From NCBI RefSeq assembly GCF_000006445.2, contig NC_006049.2, forward strand, positions 62,001 through 126,000: 64,000 nucleotides of DNA, read 5' to 3'. Positions within the stretch are counted from its first letter, which is position 1, and every line of letters starts with the position of its first letter. This stretch comes from Debaryomyces hansenii CBS767. Lineage: Eukaryota > Ascomycota > Pichiomycetes > Serinales > Debaryomycetaceae. A program made the translations under genes and the position numbers. Below the pieces are notes generated by a model. That model was not told the DNA's origin and did no database searches. It was given only the letters and a program-made list of their open reading frames with translations. Shown one piece after another: positions 19,300 through 28,121 of the stretch.

Positions 19300-19401
19300 C
19301 CGTGATATCTCCTTAAAAACGGGTCAGTTAGAATCTAATGGTATCATCCATATAGTATTTATTGTAATCTAAGTAATTGAACGTAGCAATAATATTTAAA
19401 T

Positions 19402-19794
19402 ATGTCAATGCATGAAGATGATCCCTTGGGACCACCTAAGAATACACAAGGTTTGGATTTGTCTAAATTATCCCCACAAGAATTAAGAATTTACAAAATG
19501 TACGGGAAATTGCCCACGACTCAGCAAATATTGACATCCAAATTTCACGATAAGAAATACTTTGATAGTGGAGACTATGCCATGCAAAAGCAGATGGGGT
19601 CTTCGAATAAGGGTATTCCAGGCGGAATACCTATGAAACACCCAAATGCGGAGAAAGTGAAAGAAATCTATAATAGAAACTCGATAAGTGGCAGTAACGC
19701 GGGTATTTTGTATAACGGTAAGCTGAGTTTGCTTAATGAATCGACACCTAATAGCGCAGGAATAGAGGAGGAAGAAGGCGAGGTATCAAAATGA
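19402..19794 (+). CDS. IGO1: Endosulfine-family PP2A inhibitor
   Basis: A 130-residue protein containing the invariant endosulfine/ARPP core: KYFDSGDYAMQKQ, with S56 as the residue phosphorylated by the Rim15/Greatwall kinase. Upstream, SPQELRIYKMYGKLPTTQ is also the conserved family stretch. Phosphorylated Igo proteins inhibit PP2A-B55, promoting quiescence entry and protecting mRNAs. The C-terminal half is low-complexity and acidic. Shorter than Saccharomyces Igo1 but complete across the core. Confidence 0.95.
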   Translation: MSMHEDDPLGPPKNTQGLDLSKLSPQELRIYKMYGKLPTTQQILTSKFHDKKYFDSGDYAMQKQMGSSNKGIPGGIPMKHPNAEKVKEIYNRNSISGSNAGILYNGKLSLLNESTPNSAGIEEEEGEVSK

Positions 19795-19846
19795 ATAATA
19801 ATGGACAATTTGGTGAACGACAAACGTCCGATTGAGCCATTGATTA

Positions 19847-19920
19847 TCGAAGCGAAACGCTGATTTAGTCCTAGTAGCAAATTGAGATTAATGTGCTAAT
19901 TGTATTTAATTTCGCTTCGA
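19847..19920. repeat. 11-bp perfect inverted repeat in the IGO1 3' region
   Basis: TCGAAGCGAAA (19847-19857) and TTTCGCTTCGA (19910-19920) are exact reverse complements with a 52-nt spacer, starting about 50 nt after the IGO1 stop. A folded 3'-UTR stem is possible. Confidence 0.5.
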
Positions 19921-19964
19921 AATTAGTCTTGTTGAATAAGTCGAAATTGTCTTGTTAAATAAGT
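19918..19964. repeat. Tandem 23/24-nt direct repeat
   Basis: Two adjacent units, each starting CGAAATT and ending AAATAAGT or GAATAAGT with GTCTTGTT in the middle. They differ by one indel and one substitution. Confidence 0.7.
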
Positions 19965-20266
19965 TTTAAACTTTCTTGCATTACTTATGCTTGCTGAGAG
20001 TTCCAATCGTACACCATTTCGTTCAATCGTTTCGAATAATGGTTTCGGTTGTATGCTATTACCAGAAATACGTATTTAATTATGATTTTTGTTATTATTT
20101 GACTTTTTTTCATACGTAGTCAAATATGGGTATAATTTAACCATACTATATAGTCTAATTTATTCAATATACTCCAAGTAAAAAAATTCGAAGATCGGTA
20201 TTTGTATTTCTCCTGTACATTGAATAACAAATCATATGTTAATACTGCTTCACAAGTTAGTGTGAT

Positions 20267-20932
20267 ATGATCAAAGATGGTAAAATTAGTAACTATCAGT
20301 TCAACAAACATATTGATGAGTTCAATGAACTCTTATTGCGAAATTTGAGGTTAATTCCATCGTACTCGAAATCAGGAGGATCAGATGCAAATCTTGATAT
20401 AATCAATAATTATAAAAAGGAATTGAATTCGAACACTAAGAATCTGAAGAAGACTTACATATTAACAAGGATATGTCTTTCTGGATCTTATTTACCTAAT
20501 TGTTTGCTTATTGACTTTACGTTATCATACGACGATTTTTATATGGTTCCTGTATTATATTTCCGTGCATTTAAAGATAATAGTAAGTCTACTAGTGGAA
20601 ACATAGATGAGACTAGAGTCACTCCTATAGTTTCTACAGAAGAGCTTGTTTCGAACTATTATTCAGTTTTAGGGTTAAGTAGTGACCTGAATTTGGGCCC
20701 TACCGTAACTTTGGATTCACATCACTTAATAACTGATAGTAGTGTCTGGTTTTACGTGCATCCTTGTGAAACGCTACATAGATTAAGAGAGTTCATGGAA
20801 GCTGACAATTGTTTATTACCTTGTGACAGTGAACAACTCCAAGTTGTAAAATACCTAAGCATTTGGTATGCAACTTATAGTCTTGGTGGAATATTTCCAT
20901 CCATCAGTTTAAGACCCACTTCGCAACCGTAA
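20267..20932 (+). CDS. ATG10: Autophagy E2-like enzyme Atg10
   Basis: A 221-residue protein with the E2-like Atg10/Atg3 fold. The catalytic cysteine is C167 in the WFYVHPCET motif, the HPC signature of Atg10. Downstream, [20 protein letters not shown] matches the conserved C-terminal element. Atg10 accepts Atg12 from Atg7 and conjugates it to Atg5, an essential step in autophagosome formation. An internal segment, [20 protein letters not shown], fits the beta-sheet core. Length is slightly above the Saccharomyces protein. Confidence 0.9.
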   Translation: MIKDGKISNYQFNKHIDEFNELLLRNLRLIPSYSKSGGSDANLDIINNYKKELNSNTKNLKKTYILTRICLSGSYLPNCLLIDFTLSYDDFYMVPVLYFRAFKDNSKSTSGNIDETRVTPIVSTEELVSNYYSVLGLSSDLNLGPTVTLDSHHLITDSSVWFYVHPCETLHRLREFMEADNCLLPCDSEQLQVVKYLSIWYATYSLGGIFPSISLRPTSQP

Positions 20933-21055
20933 TAATGAACCTTTGTGTTATTAATATAAATAACTAAAACATATTAAATAAACTAAATAATCTGTATGAT
21001 GAATAATGTAGATGAAGAAAAAGATGCAGCCAACTAAGGTAAGAATTATGAATAT

Positions 21056-21631
21056 CTATTGTTGAGGTTTAGCTTCAGTGAACATACGACATGGGTAATT
21101 ATCGGTAAACATACCGTGTTGAGGCTCTTGTAAAATGGTCCAGTGAAACTTTTTCAAAGATGGAGCAACAATTGGTTCACCTTCCTTACCCAATAATTCA
21201 CCCTTAAGAACAGACGGAGAAACTGAGCTTAAAGTCGACGCCAAACTGACTTCTTGAGATGGATCAATAAACACAGATAATTCTTTAGTACCTTTATCCC
21301 CGACGGAAATTCTTGGGTTCTCTGCCGATCCTAATTGCAATAATCCCGAAACCTTGGTTTGGTTGAACCCGTGTACTTGAGGATAGTTTCTTCTGAAATC
21401 CCTCTTATAAAATGGGTTTCCCTTGATGTCACCAGCTGGAAACGTTACAGGGTTACCGTAGTTCTTTCCATCTTCAATACGATCACCTGGAGGTGACTTT
21501 CTATAGAGTGAAACGATTGGATTACCAGAAGATCTGTTTGGGACCAAAGCCAACGCTTTTCTTAATTTTTCCCAGATACCGGTCGAGCCAGTTGTGTATT
21601 TCTTCCAGATTGGAACAGGACCTCCTGACAT
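21056..21631 (-). CDS. Mitochondrial complex I accessory subunit (NUZM / 21.3 kDa type)
   Basis: A 191-residue protein. The N-terminus (VPIWKKYTTGSTGIWEKLRK) followed by ALVPNRSSGNPIVSLYRKSP resembles the fungal-specific 21.3-kDa subunit of NADH:ubiquinone oxidoreductase (NUZM in Neurospora and Yarrowia). No presequence or membrane helix is obvious. If right, it implies a respiratory chain with proton-pumping complex I, which Saccharomyces lacks but Debaryomyces and Candida have. The identification rests on recall of family motifs. Confidence 0.7.
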   Translation of the reverse strand: MSGGPVPIWKKYTTGSTGIWEKLRKALALVPNRSSGNPIVSLYRKSPPGDRIEDGKNYGNPVTFPAGDIKGNPFYKRDFRRNYPQVHGFNQTKVSGLLQLGSAENPRISVGDKGTKELSVFIDPSQEVSLASTLSSVSPSVLKGELLGKEGEPIVAPSLKKFHWTILQEPQHGMFTDNYPCRMFTEAKPQQ

Positions 21632-21991
21632 TTCTTATTATTTGAATGTTGTATTGATAACTTCGTATTATACTTAGTACCGTTTTGAATTATTCGCTAG
21701 GTTGATTATTGGATGAAATTTATTTAAAGTTACACAAAACTGTTTTTCTATTAACCAATCAATTTGGTTCCAACAATAATGCACCAGTTTATATAGGTAG
21801 TGCTAGGATAGCGTAGATCTACACCCTTACATCGCGTTACAGGATATGCTGGAGTTTAAGGAACTGTATTCTAGAAAAGTACGCATTTAGGTTTGAAATG
21901 TATTATATAAAGTATATAGGGCAAATATTTGCCTCTAAGCAGCATAAATAATTAAGTATGTGTTGACGAAATAGTATAACGTAATTTACAA
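21632..21991. other. Intergenic region, nothing recognised
   Basis: 360 bp between two minus-strand genes; it holds the promoter of the complex I subunit and the 3' region of the INSIG homologue. No motif stands out. Confidence 0.5.
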
Positions 21992-23038
21992 TTAATGTCC
22001 AAATAACCCTCTTCCAAGTTTACCAAAAATGATCAAACCGCAAAAGAAAAAGCTTCCAACGTATAACCAAATTGCTATGAAATCGTCGTCTTTGCCCAAC
22101 TGAAGGAATTGATTTGCGTATTGGAGTACCAAGTCATAATTTTGCAAGTAAACGGATAAGCACGCTAATGTGGCGATCAATAAACTAGACAAAAACCCGC
22201 TTATGGTACCATCTAACAATAACCACAATCCAGGGTTCAACAACGACCAGATCATCAGCACTTGCAATGACGAGCTCCATTCAATCTTACGAACAGCATA
22301 CGAAATACCCAAGAATGTAACCAATGCTCTCACTAAGTCATTGAATAGGTGGGCGTCCTTAGACCCGCTTGCATTTGGATCAGAAGACAATAATCTCTTC
22401 GTCATGGACGTTGGGAGGACGCAATCCATCATTGGGTGTATGAGGCCCATAACTAATCCTTGGATTGACAATGCGAGGAAATTGTCTATCCAGCTAATTG
22501 AATATGTGTTTGTCTTTCCAAAACTCGAGAATGGCTTTAATTTGTGAACAAAGTTTGTCAAAAACATATTGGTGATGAACAACGGTTCGTATGTCAATTT
22601 GCTAACCTGAATGTGGTTATTGTGGATATGCTTGGTAGTTTCATTGTATAAGTATGCAGCCCCCGCTAATATCACTACTTTAACAAATGTTTTAATCCAC
22701 CTAACTAAAAGGGGCACTTCCGTTTTTCTGGAACTCTTCTGGCCACTCGACACAGAAGATTCACCTTTGCTTGTTTGCTGATTTATGTATAATTTTGAAT
22801 TTTCGATATATTCATCAACATCTTCGCTTTCCTTGTTTAAATTGAGTACGGAGTTATCATTGTAGATCCCGTATAAAGAAGGTTTTGTCAAATTAACAAC
22901 TGAGTCTGTTTTCTCCATCACGTTCGGGGTAGATGTTCCTGAATTAGAAACAGAATTTAACATATTCTTGAGACTTGAATTGGAAAATACTCTATTTTTA
23001 AAAGAATTGGGAGTTGGGGCCGGAGCTGGAGTTGACAT
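21992..23038 (-). CDS. NSG2: INSIG homologue (Nsg1/Nsg2 family) regulator of sterol synthesis
   Basis: A 348-residue ER membrane protein. The first ~125 residues are a polar Ser/Pro/Asn-rich cytosolic region. The rest carries about six hydrophobic segments with INSIG landmarks: LALSIQGLVMGLIHPMMDC, FLGISYAVRKIEWSSSLQ and NPGLWLLLDGTISGFL, in the order seen in insulin-induced-gene proteins. Yeast Nsg proteins bind and stabilise HMG-CoA reductase in a sterol-dependent way. CTG yeasts usually have one such gene, so NSG1 and NSG2 cannot be distinguished here. Confidence 0.85.
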   Translation of the reverse strand: MSTPAPAPTPNSFKNRVFSNSSLKNMLNSVSNSGTSTPNVMEKTDSVVNLTKPSLYGIYNDNSVLNLNKESEDVDEYIENSKLYINQQTSKGESSVSSGQKSSRKTEVPLLVRWIKTFVKVVILAGAAYLYNETTKHIHNNHIQVSKLTYEPLFITNMFLTNFVHKLKPFSSFGKTNTYSISWIDNFLALSIQGLVMGLIHPMMDCVLPTSMTKRLLSSDPNASGSKDAHLFNDLVRALVTFLGISYAVRKIEWSSSLQVLMIWSLLNPGLWLLLDGTISGFLSSLLIATLACLSVYLQNYDLVLQYANQFLQLGKDDDFIAIWLYVGSFFFCGLIIFGKLGRGLFGH

Positions 23039-23205
23039 TTTCTATAGGATTATATTATAAGGTATTATGTAAAGTAAAGTATGTTAGAAGTGTTCACTAA
23101 TTTCCTATCTATTGACGATTTTTATCCGCATTAATGTCACGCGCCATTTTTATCGACTCATACTACAACTATACTACTAATCACTGAGATAATATGCCGA
23201 ATCGT

Positions 23206-24879
23206 TCATTGCTTGCTAAATAAATCTTCAAAGTCAATTGATTTAACGGTCTTCTTCATCAATTCTCGTTGTTCAGCTTTTTTAGCAGTTTTCTTAGCAT
23301 TCTTGGCGGTCTTACTAGAGTCCTTTGAGGAATCCTTTTTTTTTTCACTCTTTCTTCTCTTCGATTCCATCTTAGCCTGCTCAGATGTATTCTTATTAGA
23401 CTTGTTTGTAGGTTCTGTGATGTTCTCCGACTTTGCTATTTGGGTGTAATTCTGTTCTGAATCACCTATCAAAAAGCTATCTTTTTTCACATGCATTGTT
23501 TCTTGGACCAGTTTATCCCCTACAGATCTTACATCAATGTTTTCTAGCGATACTTCTTCATTTAATGAGGGCAGGGGATTTGAAATACGGATCTTATCAC
23601 CCTTCTTTAATATTTGATCAAAATCCAAATCTGCTACTAGTTTCCTTCTTGGATATTTATCGCTGTTTCCCTCGTAGATGAAGGTTCTTCCATATGATGG
23701 GGAGGACGAATACTGTACTGGTTCATCTATTTCAGTTTCAGTTTCAGTTTCTTGTGCATTATTGACTGTAAACCCACGTTGAGTGTCCTCGTCAAGTGGT
23801 GGTAGTAGGCTCGGGGCTTGCATTTGGGAGGTTACAATATTCTTATTTACACCATTTTCAGCTTGCCGTATGTTATCTGTGTCTGCTAGTGGAGAATCAG
23901 TTGTGGTTGTTGGTTGCATAATTGAAGACGTACTTTCTTGCGAAATTTCCTTTTCGCATCCCTCTATTACAATAATTTCATCATCCCCGATCAATTTTCC
24001 TTCGTATTCTTCATTCGTTAGATCTATTACTTCTTTAAATTCGGCATCGTTTTTGTCCAATAAGCTTTTCTTATTCGATGTTTGGTGCAATTTCAAGTTA
24101 CTCTCTTCTTGTTCGCCATTTTCTTCTTCGTCCACAATAACAATATCTAAATCATCATTAGCAGGCTCAATATCCTTTGTATCAACTTCTGCCGTAGGAC
24201 ACCACTTTGAGTCTTTGAGCCGTCTTTCTGTGGCTTCCAAGATCAACTTCCGAAGTGCTGCAGGGTCACTAGGCATCTTAGCTTTATTCATTCGATTACT
24301 TGCAGCTGAAGTACCTAGCTTTCTGGACTCCGATTTAAACTTATGAGCACTAAGAGCCGCTATTCTCTTCTCTCTCACGGATATGTACCCTCCTCTAGGG
24401 TTATACGCGCCTCCTAGTGTCTGTTCTTCGCATACATAATTCGATTTGGCCAAGGTTCCGTATTGAATATTTTCAAAATCTTTCTTAAGTCCATCCAAAA
24501 ATTTATAGAATTTGGCATCATGAGGACCATATAAATTGTGTGTCAACTCATGCAACATGGTGCCTATTATATCGCCTAACGGATAGAACAGCTTATCATT
24601 CGAATGGTAACGTAGCCGTATCAAAATCTTCTGTCCCCTATTAACATTAAGTCCCAACAAATTAGGGTTTTTAGGATACATCTCACATAGTGTTCCGACC
24701 TTAAAATTATTCATGTGCAATATTGGAGCTACCAGCTTGGCTACTTGATGTAATAAAGAATTCGCATAATCTTGGTCTGAAAACCTCTTTAAAGACCCGA
24801 TTTTCGATATATTTGCAGTTGGAGATGGCTTATCAACAGCCTTGGTTTGTTTCTTATTAGTCCGTCCCTGAAGAACCAT
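23206..24879 (-). CDS. WSS1: DNA-protein crosslink protease Wss1
   Basis: A 557-residue SprT/WLM-type metalloprotease. The zinc site is HELTHNLYGPH (H110, E111, H114, H120), in a domain spanning about residues 25-180. The C-terminal region is disordered and acidic, with likely SUMO-interacting motifs (DIVIVDEEE, EVIDLTNEEYE, EIIVIEGCE) followed by a Lys-rich tail (SKRRKSEKKKDSSK). Wss1 degrades proteins crosslinked to DNA, such as trapped topoisomerase, with SUMO and Cdc48. It is about twice as long as Saccharomyces Wss1 (269 residues); the extra length is in the disordered tail. Confidence 0.92.
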   Translation of the reverse strand: MVLQGRTNKKQTKAVDKPSPTANISKIGSLKRFSDQDYANSLLHQVAKLVAPILHMNNFKVGTLCEMYPKNPNLLGLNVNRGQKILIRLRYHSNDKLFYPLGDIIGTMLHELTHNLYGPHDAKFYKFLDGLKKDFENIQYGTLAKSNYVCEEQTLGGAYNPRGGYISVREKRIAALSAHKFKSESRKLGTSAASNRMNKAKMPSDPAALRKLILEATERRLKDSKWCPTAEVDTKDIEPANDDLDIVIVDEEENGEQEESNLKLHQTSNKKSLLDKNDAEFKEVIDLTNEEYEGKLIGDDEIIVIEGCEKEISQESTSSIMQPTTTTDSPLADTDNIRQAENGVNKNIVTSQMQAPSLLPPLDEDTQRGFTVNNAQETETETEIDEPVQYSSSPSYGRTFIYEGNSDKYPRRKLVADLDFDQILKKGDKIRISNPLPSLNEEVSLENIDVRSVGDKLVQETMHVKKDSFLIGDSEQNYTQIAKSENITEPTNKSNKNTSEQAKMESKRRKSEKKKDSSKDSSKTAKNAKKTAKKAEQRELMKKTVKSIDFEDLFSKQ

Positions 24880-25349
24880 ATCATACCTCTTTTAAAGTTT
24901 GGTATCTTGTTTGAAAAGTAAATAGATTAAGTATTATATATTTTGAATTTTGAACCTGCAATCGATAAAATAATTTGCACTTTATTGTTATCGGCCTTTT
25001 GTTTTCTTTTTGCACCTAAGTACTGCAAGAATAACGTTATTCAAAGATTTCATTGATTGAATACTAGATGGTTCATGCTGGTTATCTGAATGCTTCATCG
25101 CTACTTGTTTTCTATGATTTATGACAAGGTATGTTTTAAATACTGATTTTCCTTAATTTTTTCATTCTTTCATTTTTTATGCAAAATATATTATAATTAA
25201 ATAACTATATCTTTAATTCACGAACATACTGAACATAAGAAACATAAAAACACACAGTATTTGCTTGTAATTATTGTATTTACATCAATATTAAATTATT
25301 TACTAGTTATTCTCATATAAAAAGTCATTAAATGTGTACTTAGGTCCTC
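24880..25349. other. Intergenic region, nothing recognised
   Basis: 470 bp between WSS1 (its promoter side) and the THI6 3' end. A GTATGT word near 25130 follows a short ATG frame, but no matching 3' splice context or exon is seen. Very AT-rich toward THI6. Confidence 0.5.
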
Positions 25350-26978
25350 CTATTTGATTGCATGTGCCTCGTAATTAAGACGATCCAAGAATCGAATCAT
25401 AAACGAACCAGGCCCAGTTACATCTTGACCAACTTCAGAACCGCATTTATTATAAAACTCGACAGCTCCAACAACAGCTTCAAATATATTGAAAGTTGTT
25501 CCAGAATTTCCATCAGCATTGGCTGCAACAAATGCTGCAATGGTACTACCTAACGAGCAACCGGTACCGGTTATTGAACTCATCACTTCATGTCCACCTT
25601 TGATTTGGGTATGCTTTATATCATCAACATTATTTGGGGAAGAAGCATCATGAATATTTTGAGAGTCCTTAGAAACACATATGCCATCAAATACAAAGTT
25701 CTTAGCACCAGTAATGACGACAATTGCTCTGAAATCCTGTGCCACCTCTTTACCAATTCTTAATATATCAGATTCATTAAACTCAGCAACTGAATCTACC
25801 CCACGCATTAATAAGTCATTTTTACCGGTCTCCGAAACTTGATACTTACTAGTGAGCTTCCAAATTGCCAGGATTTCACCAACATTACCCTTAATTACAG
25901 AAAATTGCCCGGCATTAAGTAATTCCTTGCAGCATTCAAGTCTTGGAGATGAGGCACCAGCAGCTACTGGATCAAATATTATATGCTTTCCATGCTTATT
26001 ATAAACAGAGATTGCATGTTTGAAAACGTCCATCTGACTAGTCGACGGCGTCCCTAAATTCAATACTAATGCAAGATTAGGAATCAGCGACGTGAACTCT
26101 TCAAATTCATCAGGAAGCTCAGACATAATTGGCGATGCACCGATCGACAAAGTCACATTGGCACTAAAATTTTTGACAACATTATTAGTAATGTGGTGGA
26201 TTAAGGGTTTTGATCTCACTACTGCTTTGATCTTAACATCAGTTGTTTGACATAAGGATTCATTGGTCAAGTCCTTCACCCATGGAACTGAGGACTTGAT
26301 AACATTTTCAAGTTTGATAGTAGATTCTGCTGCATTTTTGCTTGCCATAATACACGAAACAACTGCTACACCATCTAGTGATTGCCCTGGAATCGCCGAC
26401 TGATACAATACTTTTGATGCATTGCTTTCATTAATGCCTCCAATGGCTACGCTGCTAATATAGTTGTTTACTTGTGCTGCATTATGTGCCTTCAAAACCT
26501 GAAGCATCTTCCTAACACCTATTGTACCGGTTCCTTGTGGAACCAGCACATTTGTTTTAGTATTAGTTTTATAAACTGTACCCAAACCAACGTAATCGGC
26601 AAGCCCTTCTTTGCAAACAGCTTCCACTTCACTCGGGAAAGAACAACTAACACCAACAATCTTATTAGGTCCTACCAATTTTCTAACAATTGATGCAGGC
26701 ATATCATCTTGTCCCACATGAACACCTTCAGCATCAATTGCCAAAGCAACATCAACCCTGTCATTAATGATTAGCGGTATGCCTCTTTTTAAAGTCAACT
26801 CATGTACCTGAGATGCTCGTTCGATGAAATCAAGTGTCAGCAACGTTTTTTCACGCAACTGAACCATTGTAGCTCCATTATTAATAGAATGCTCGACTTG
26901 CTTCAAGAAAGTGGAACCTTCTGGAATCATAGTCGAGTCAGTCACCAAGTACAAAGTATAATCAACATGAGAAGTCAT
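25350..26978 (-). CDS. THI6: Bifunctional thiamine-phosphate synthase / hydroxyethylthiazole kinase
   Basis: The ATG at 26978 gives 542 residues; one codon further upstream is a GTG. Residues ~1-235 are thiamine-phosphate diphosphorylase: TMVQLREK, LIINDRVDVALAIDAEGVHV and GQDDMP are its substrate-binding motifs. Residues ~250-540 are hydroxyethylthiazole kinase: HHITNNVVKNFSANVTLSIG, FDPVAAGASSPRL and GTGCSLGS. The fused enzyme phosphorylates the thiazole and joins it to the pyrimidine to make thiamine phosphate, as in other fungi. Full length and apparently intact. Confidence 0.97.
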   Translation of the reverse strand: MTSHVDYTLYLVTDSTMIPEGSTFLKQVEHSINNGATMVQLREKTLLTLDFIERASQVHELTLKRGIPLIINDRVDVALAIDAEGVHVGQDDMPASIVRKLVGPNKIVGVSCSFPSEVEAVCKEGLADYVGLGTVYKTNTKTNVLVPQGTGTIGVRKMLQVLKAHNAAQVNNYISSVAIGGINESNASKVLYQSAIPGQSLDGVAVVSCIMASKNAAESTIKLENVIKSSVPWVKDLTNESLCQTTDVKIKAVVRSKPLIHHITNNVVKNFSANVTLSIGASPIMSELPDEFEEFTSLIPNLALVLNLGTPSTSQMDVFKHAISVYNKHGKHIIFDPVAAGASSPRLECCKELLNAGQFSVIKGNVGEILAIWKLTSKYQVSETGKNDLLMRGVDSVAEFNESDILRIGKEVAQDFRAIVVITGAKNFVFDGICVSKDSQNIHDASSPNNVDDIKHTQIKGGHEVMSSITGTGCSLGSTIAAFVAANADGNSGTTFNIFEAVVGAVEFYNKCGSEVGQDVTGPGSFMIRFLDRLNYEAHAIK

Positions 26979-27154
26979 CACTTATGTGTTATATGGATGT
27001 ACTAAAATCATCTCTCTTCATTTACATAAATAGGCGTATTTAAGTATGTAGCTTATACGCGCAGATGAAGATATATAAGCGCATAGACAACTATTCAGTT
27101 ACAAGAATTAAATAGGGTCTGATATATTAAATGCAATAAAATCATGTTATGTAA

Positions 27155-27178
27155 ATATATATATATATATATATATAT
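27155..27178. repeat. (AT)12 dinucleotide repeat
   Basis: Twelve uninterrupted AT units, about 180 bp upstream of the THI6 ATG. Confidence 0.95.
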
Positions 27179-27383
27179 TCGTATACGTGAATAGATATTA
27201 CAGCTTCCTCTATACATAGATATAATTTAATGCAAGGTTTCAGAAACCGAGTCTATTGGAACATAACTTAAGTTTATAGATAGCTGATAATATACTTATC
27301 ATACTCTTGTAGGGTTTGAATTATTCATTCAATTTAGGAAAACTATGAGGCGTTGGGTAATGAGAATTGATTGCTTTGCTTAT

Positions 27384-27397
27384 CTCTGCCGGCAGAG
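27384..27397. promoter_or_regulatory. 14-bp perfect palindrome CTCTGCCGGCAGAG
   Basis: A perfect GC-rich palindrome in otherwise AT-rich DNA, 406 bp upstream of THI6 and 66 bp after POP5. The central CCGG is compatible with a zinc-cluster dimer site, but no factor is assigned. Confidence 0.35.
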
Positions 27398-27462
27398 GTC
27401 CTATTGAATAAAAATCCATATAATGCAATTATTGTACTGTTACCACGTACAATTGAGTTGGA

Positions 27463-28014
27463 TCAGTCCATATTTGCTTCATCATCAGTAACTCCGATAA
27501 TGTCATCTTCATTCTCGAAGTTTGATATAATACTATTAAGGTTTGCTTTACCAGAACCACTCTTTAGCACACTCATTAGATCTCGGTTTCTCTTGATGGA
27601 GTATTCTTCACATTTTTTAATAGTACCACTAACATGAATGCATCTCACTATCACGTCTTCGTCTCCTAATTTATTCATTAAGGCTAGAGCAGCAACTACT
27701 ATTTGGAAACTCAGTCTACCACATCTAATGATACCTGTAGATGTTTTATTACTGAAATACTTGATTGCAAACTGCATACCAGCAGTTCCTGCTCCAAAGT
27801 CACCATAATGATCTTGTATAACAGTTCGTATGGCTTGCGTTAATGTCTTTTGGCTGATATTCGATGGAGATGTTCTATGCAACGTGAGAAGTGTATTTTG
27901 ACGTGATTTACTAAAATTAACGAAATCCTCTAAATTTTCTTGGGAACCGCCGGTATCTGATGACGGTGGATATAATATATCAAACAATATATATCTTTGC
28001 TTTAACCTAACCAT
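27463..28014 (-). CDS. POP5: RNase P/MRP protein subunit Pop5
   Basis: The start MVRLKQRYILFDILYPP at 28014 is the conserved Pop5 N-terminus; the frame extends five codons upstream only through a non-ATG start. The protein has 183 residues. LTQAIRTVIQDHYGDFGAGT and IIRCGRLSFQIVVAALALM match the Pop5/Rpp14 fold. It is a shared subunit of RNase P and RNase MRP, acting in tRNA and rRNA processing. The C-terminal ~30 residues are acidic, as in other yeasts. TFC4 ends the other side of a 107-bp gap. Confidence 0.95.
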   Translation of the reverse strand: MVRLKQRYILFDILYPPSSDTGGSQENLEDFVNFSKSRQNTLLTLHRTSPSNISQKTLTQAIRTVIQDHYGDFGAGTAGMQFAIKYFSNKTSTGIIRCGRLSFQIVVAALALMNKLGDEDVIVRCIHVSGTIKKCEEYSIKRNRDLMSVLKSGSGKANLNSIISNFENEDDIIGVTDDEANMD

Positions 28015-28121
28015 ACTTTTTTTTGTCAATCAGTTGTATATGAATTGAAGTAATGTTTTATAATTCAGTAAATAAATTTCCGCGATGACAATTTTCAGTC
28101 GAACGCTGAAATCGATATTAA

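Larger units (their letters stand above)
19795..20266. other. Intergenic region with inverted and direct repeats after IGO1
   Basis: 472 bp without a gene. It holds an inverted repeat (TCGAAGCGAAA at 19847-19857 and its exact complement at 19910-19920) and a tandem pair of 23/24-nt units right after it (19918-19964). These probably lie in the IGO1 3' UTR or terminator region. Confidence 0.6.
26979..27462. other. THI6 promoter region with (AT)12 tract and 14-bp palindrome
   Basis: 484 bp between the POP5 stop and the THI6 ATG. It contains an (AT)12 run at 27155-27178 and the perfect palindrome CTCTGCCGGCAGAG at 27384-27397. No TPP riboswitch core is seen. Confidence 0.6.

Noticed and set aside
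25060..25140. Short ATG frame followed by GTATGT, as a possible first exon
   Set aside because: The frame stops before the donor, and no convincing branch site, acceptor and downstream exon were found.
26979..27462. Possible TPP riboswitch upstream of THI6
   Set aside because: No conserved CTGAGA-type core or paired helices were seen.
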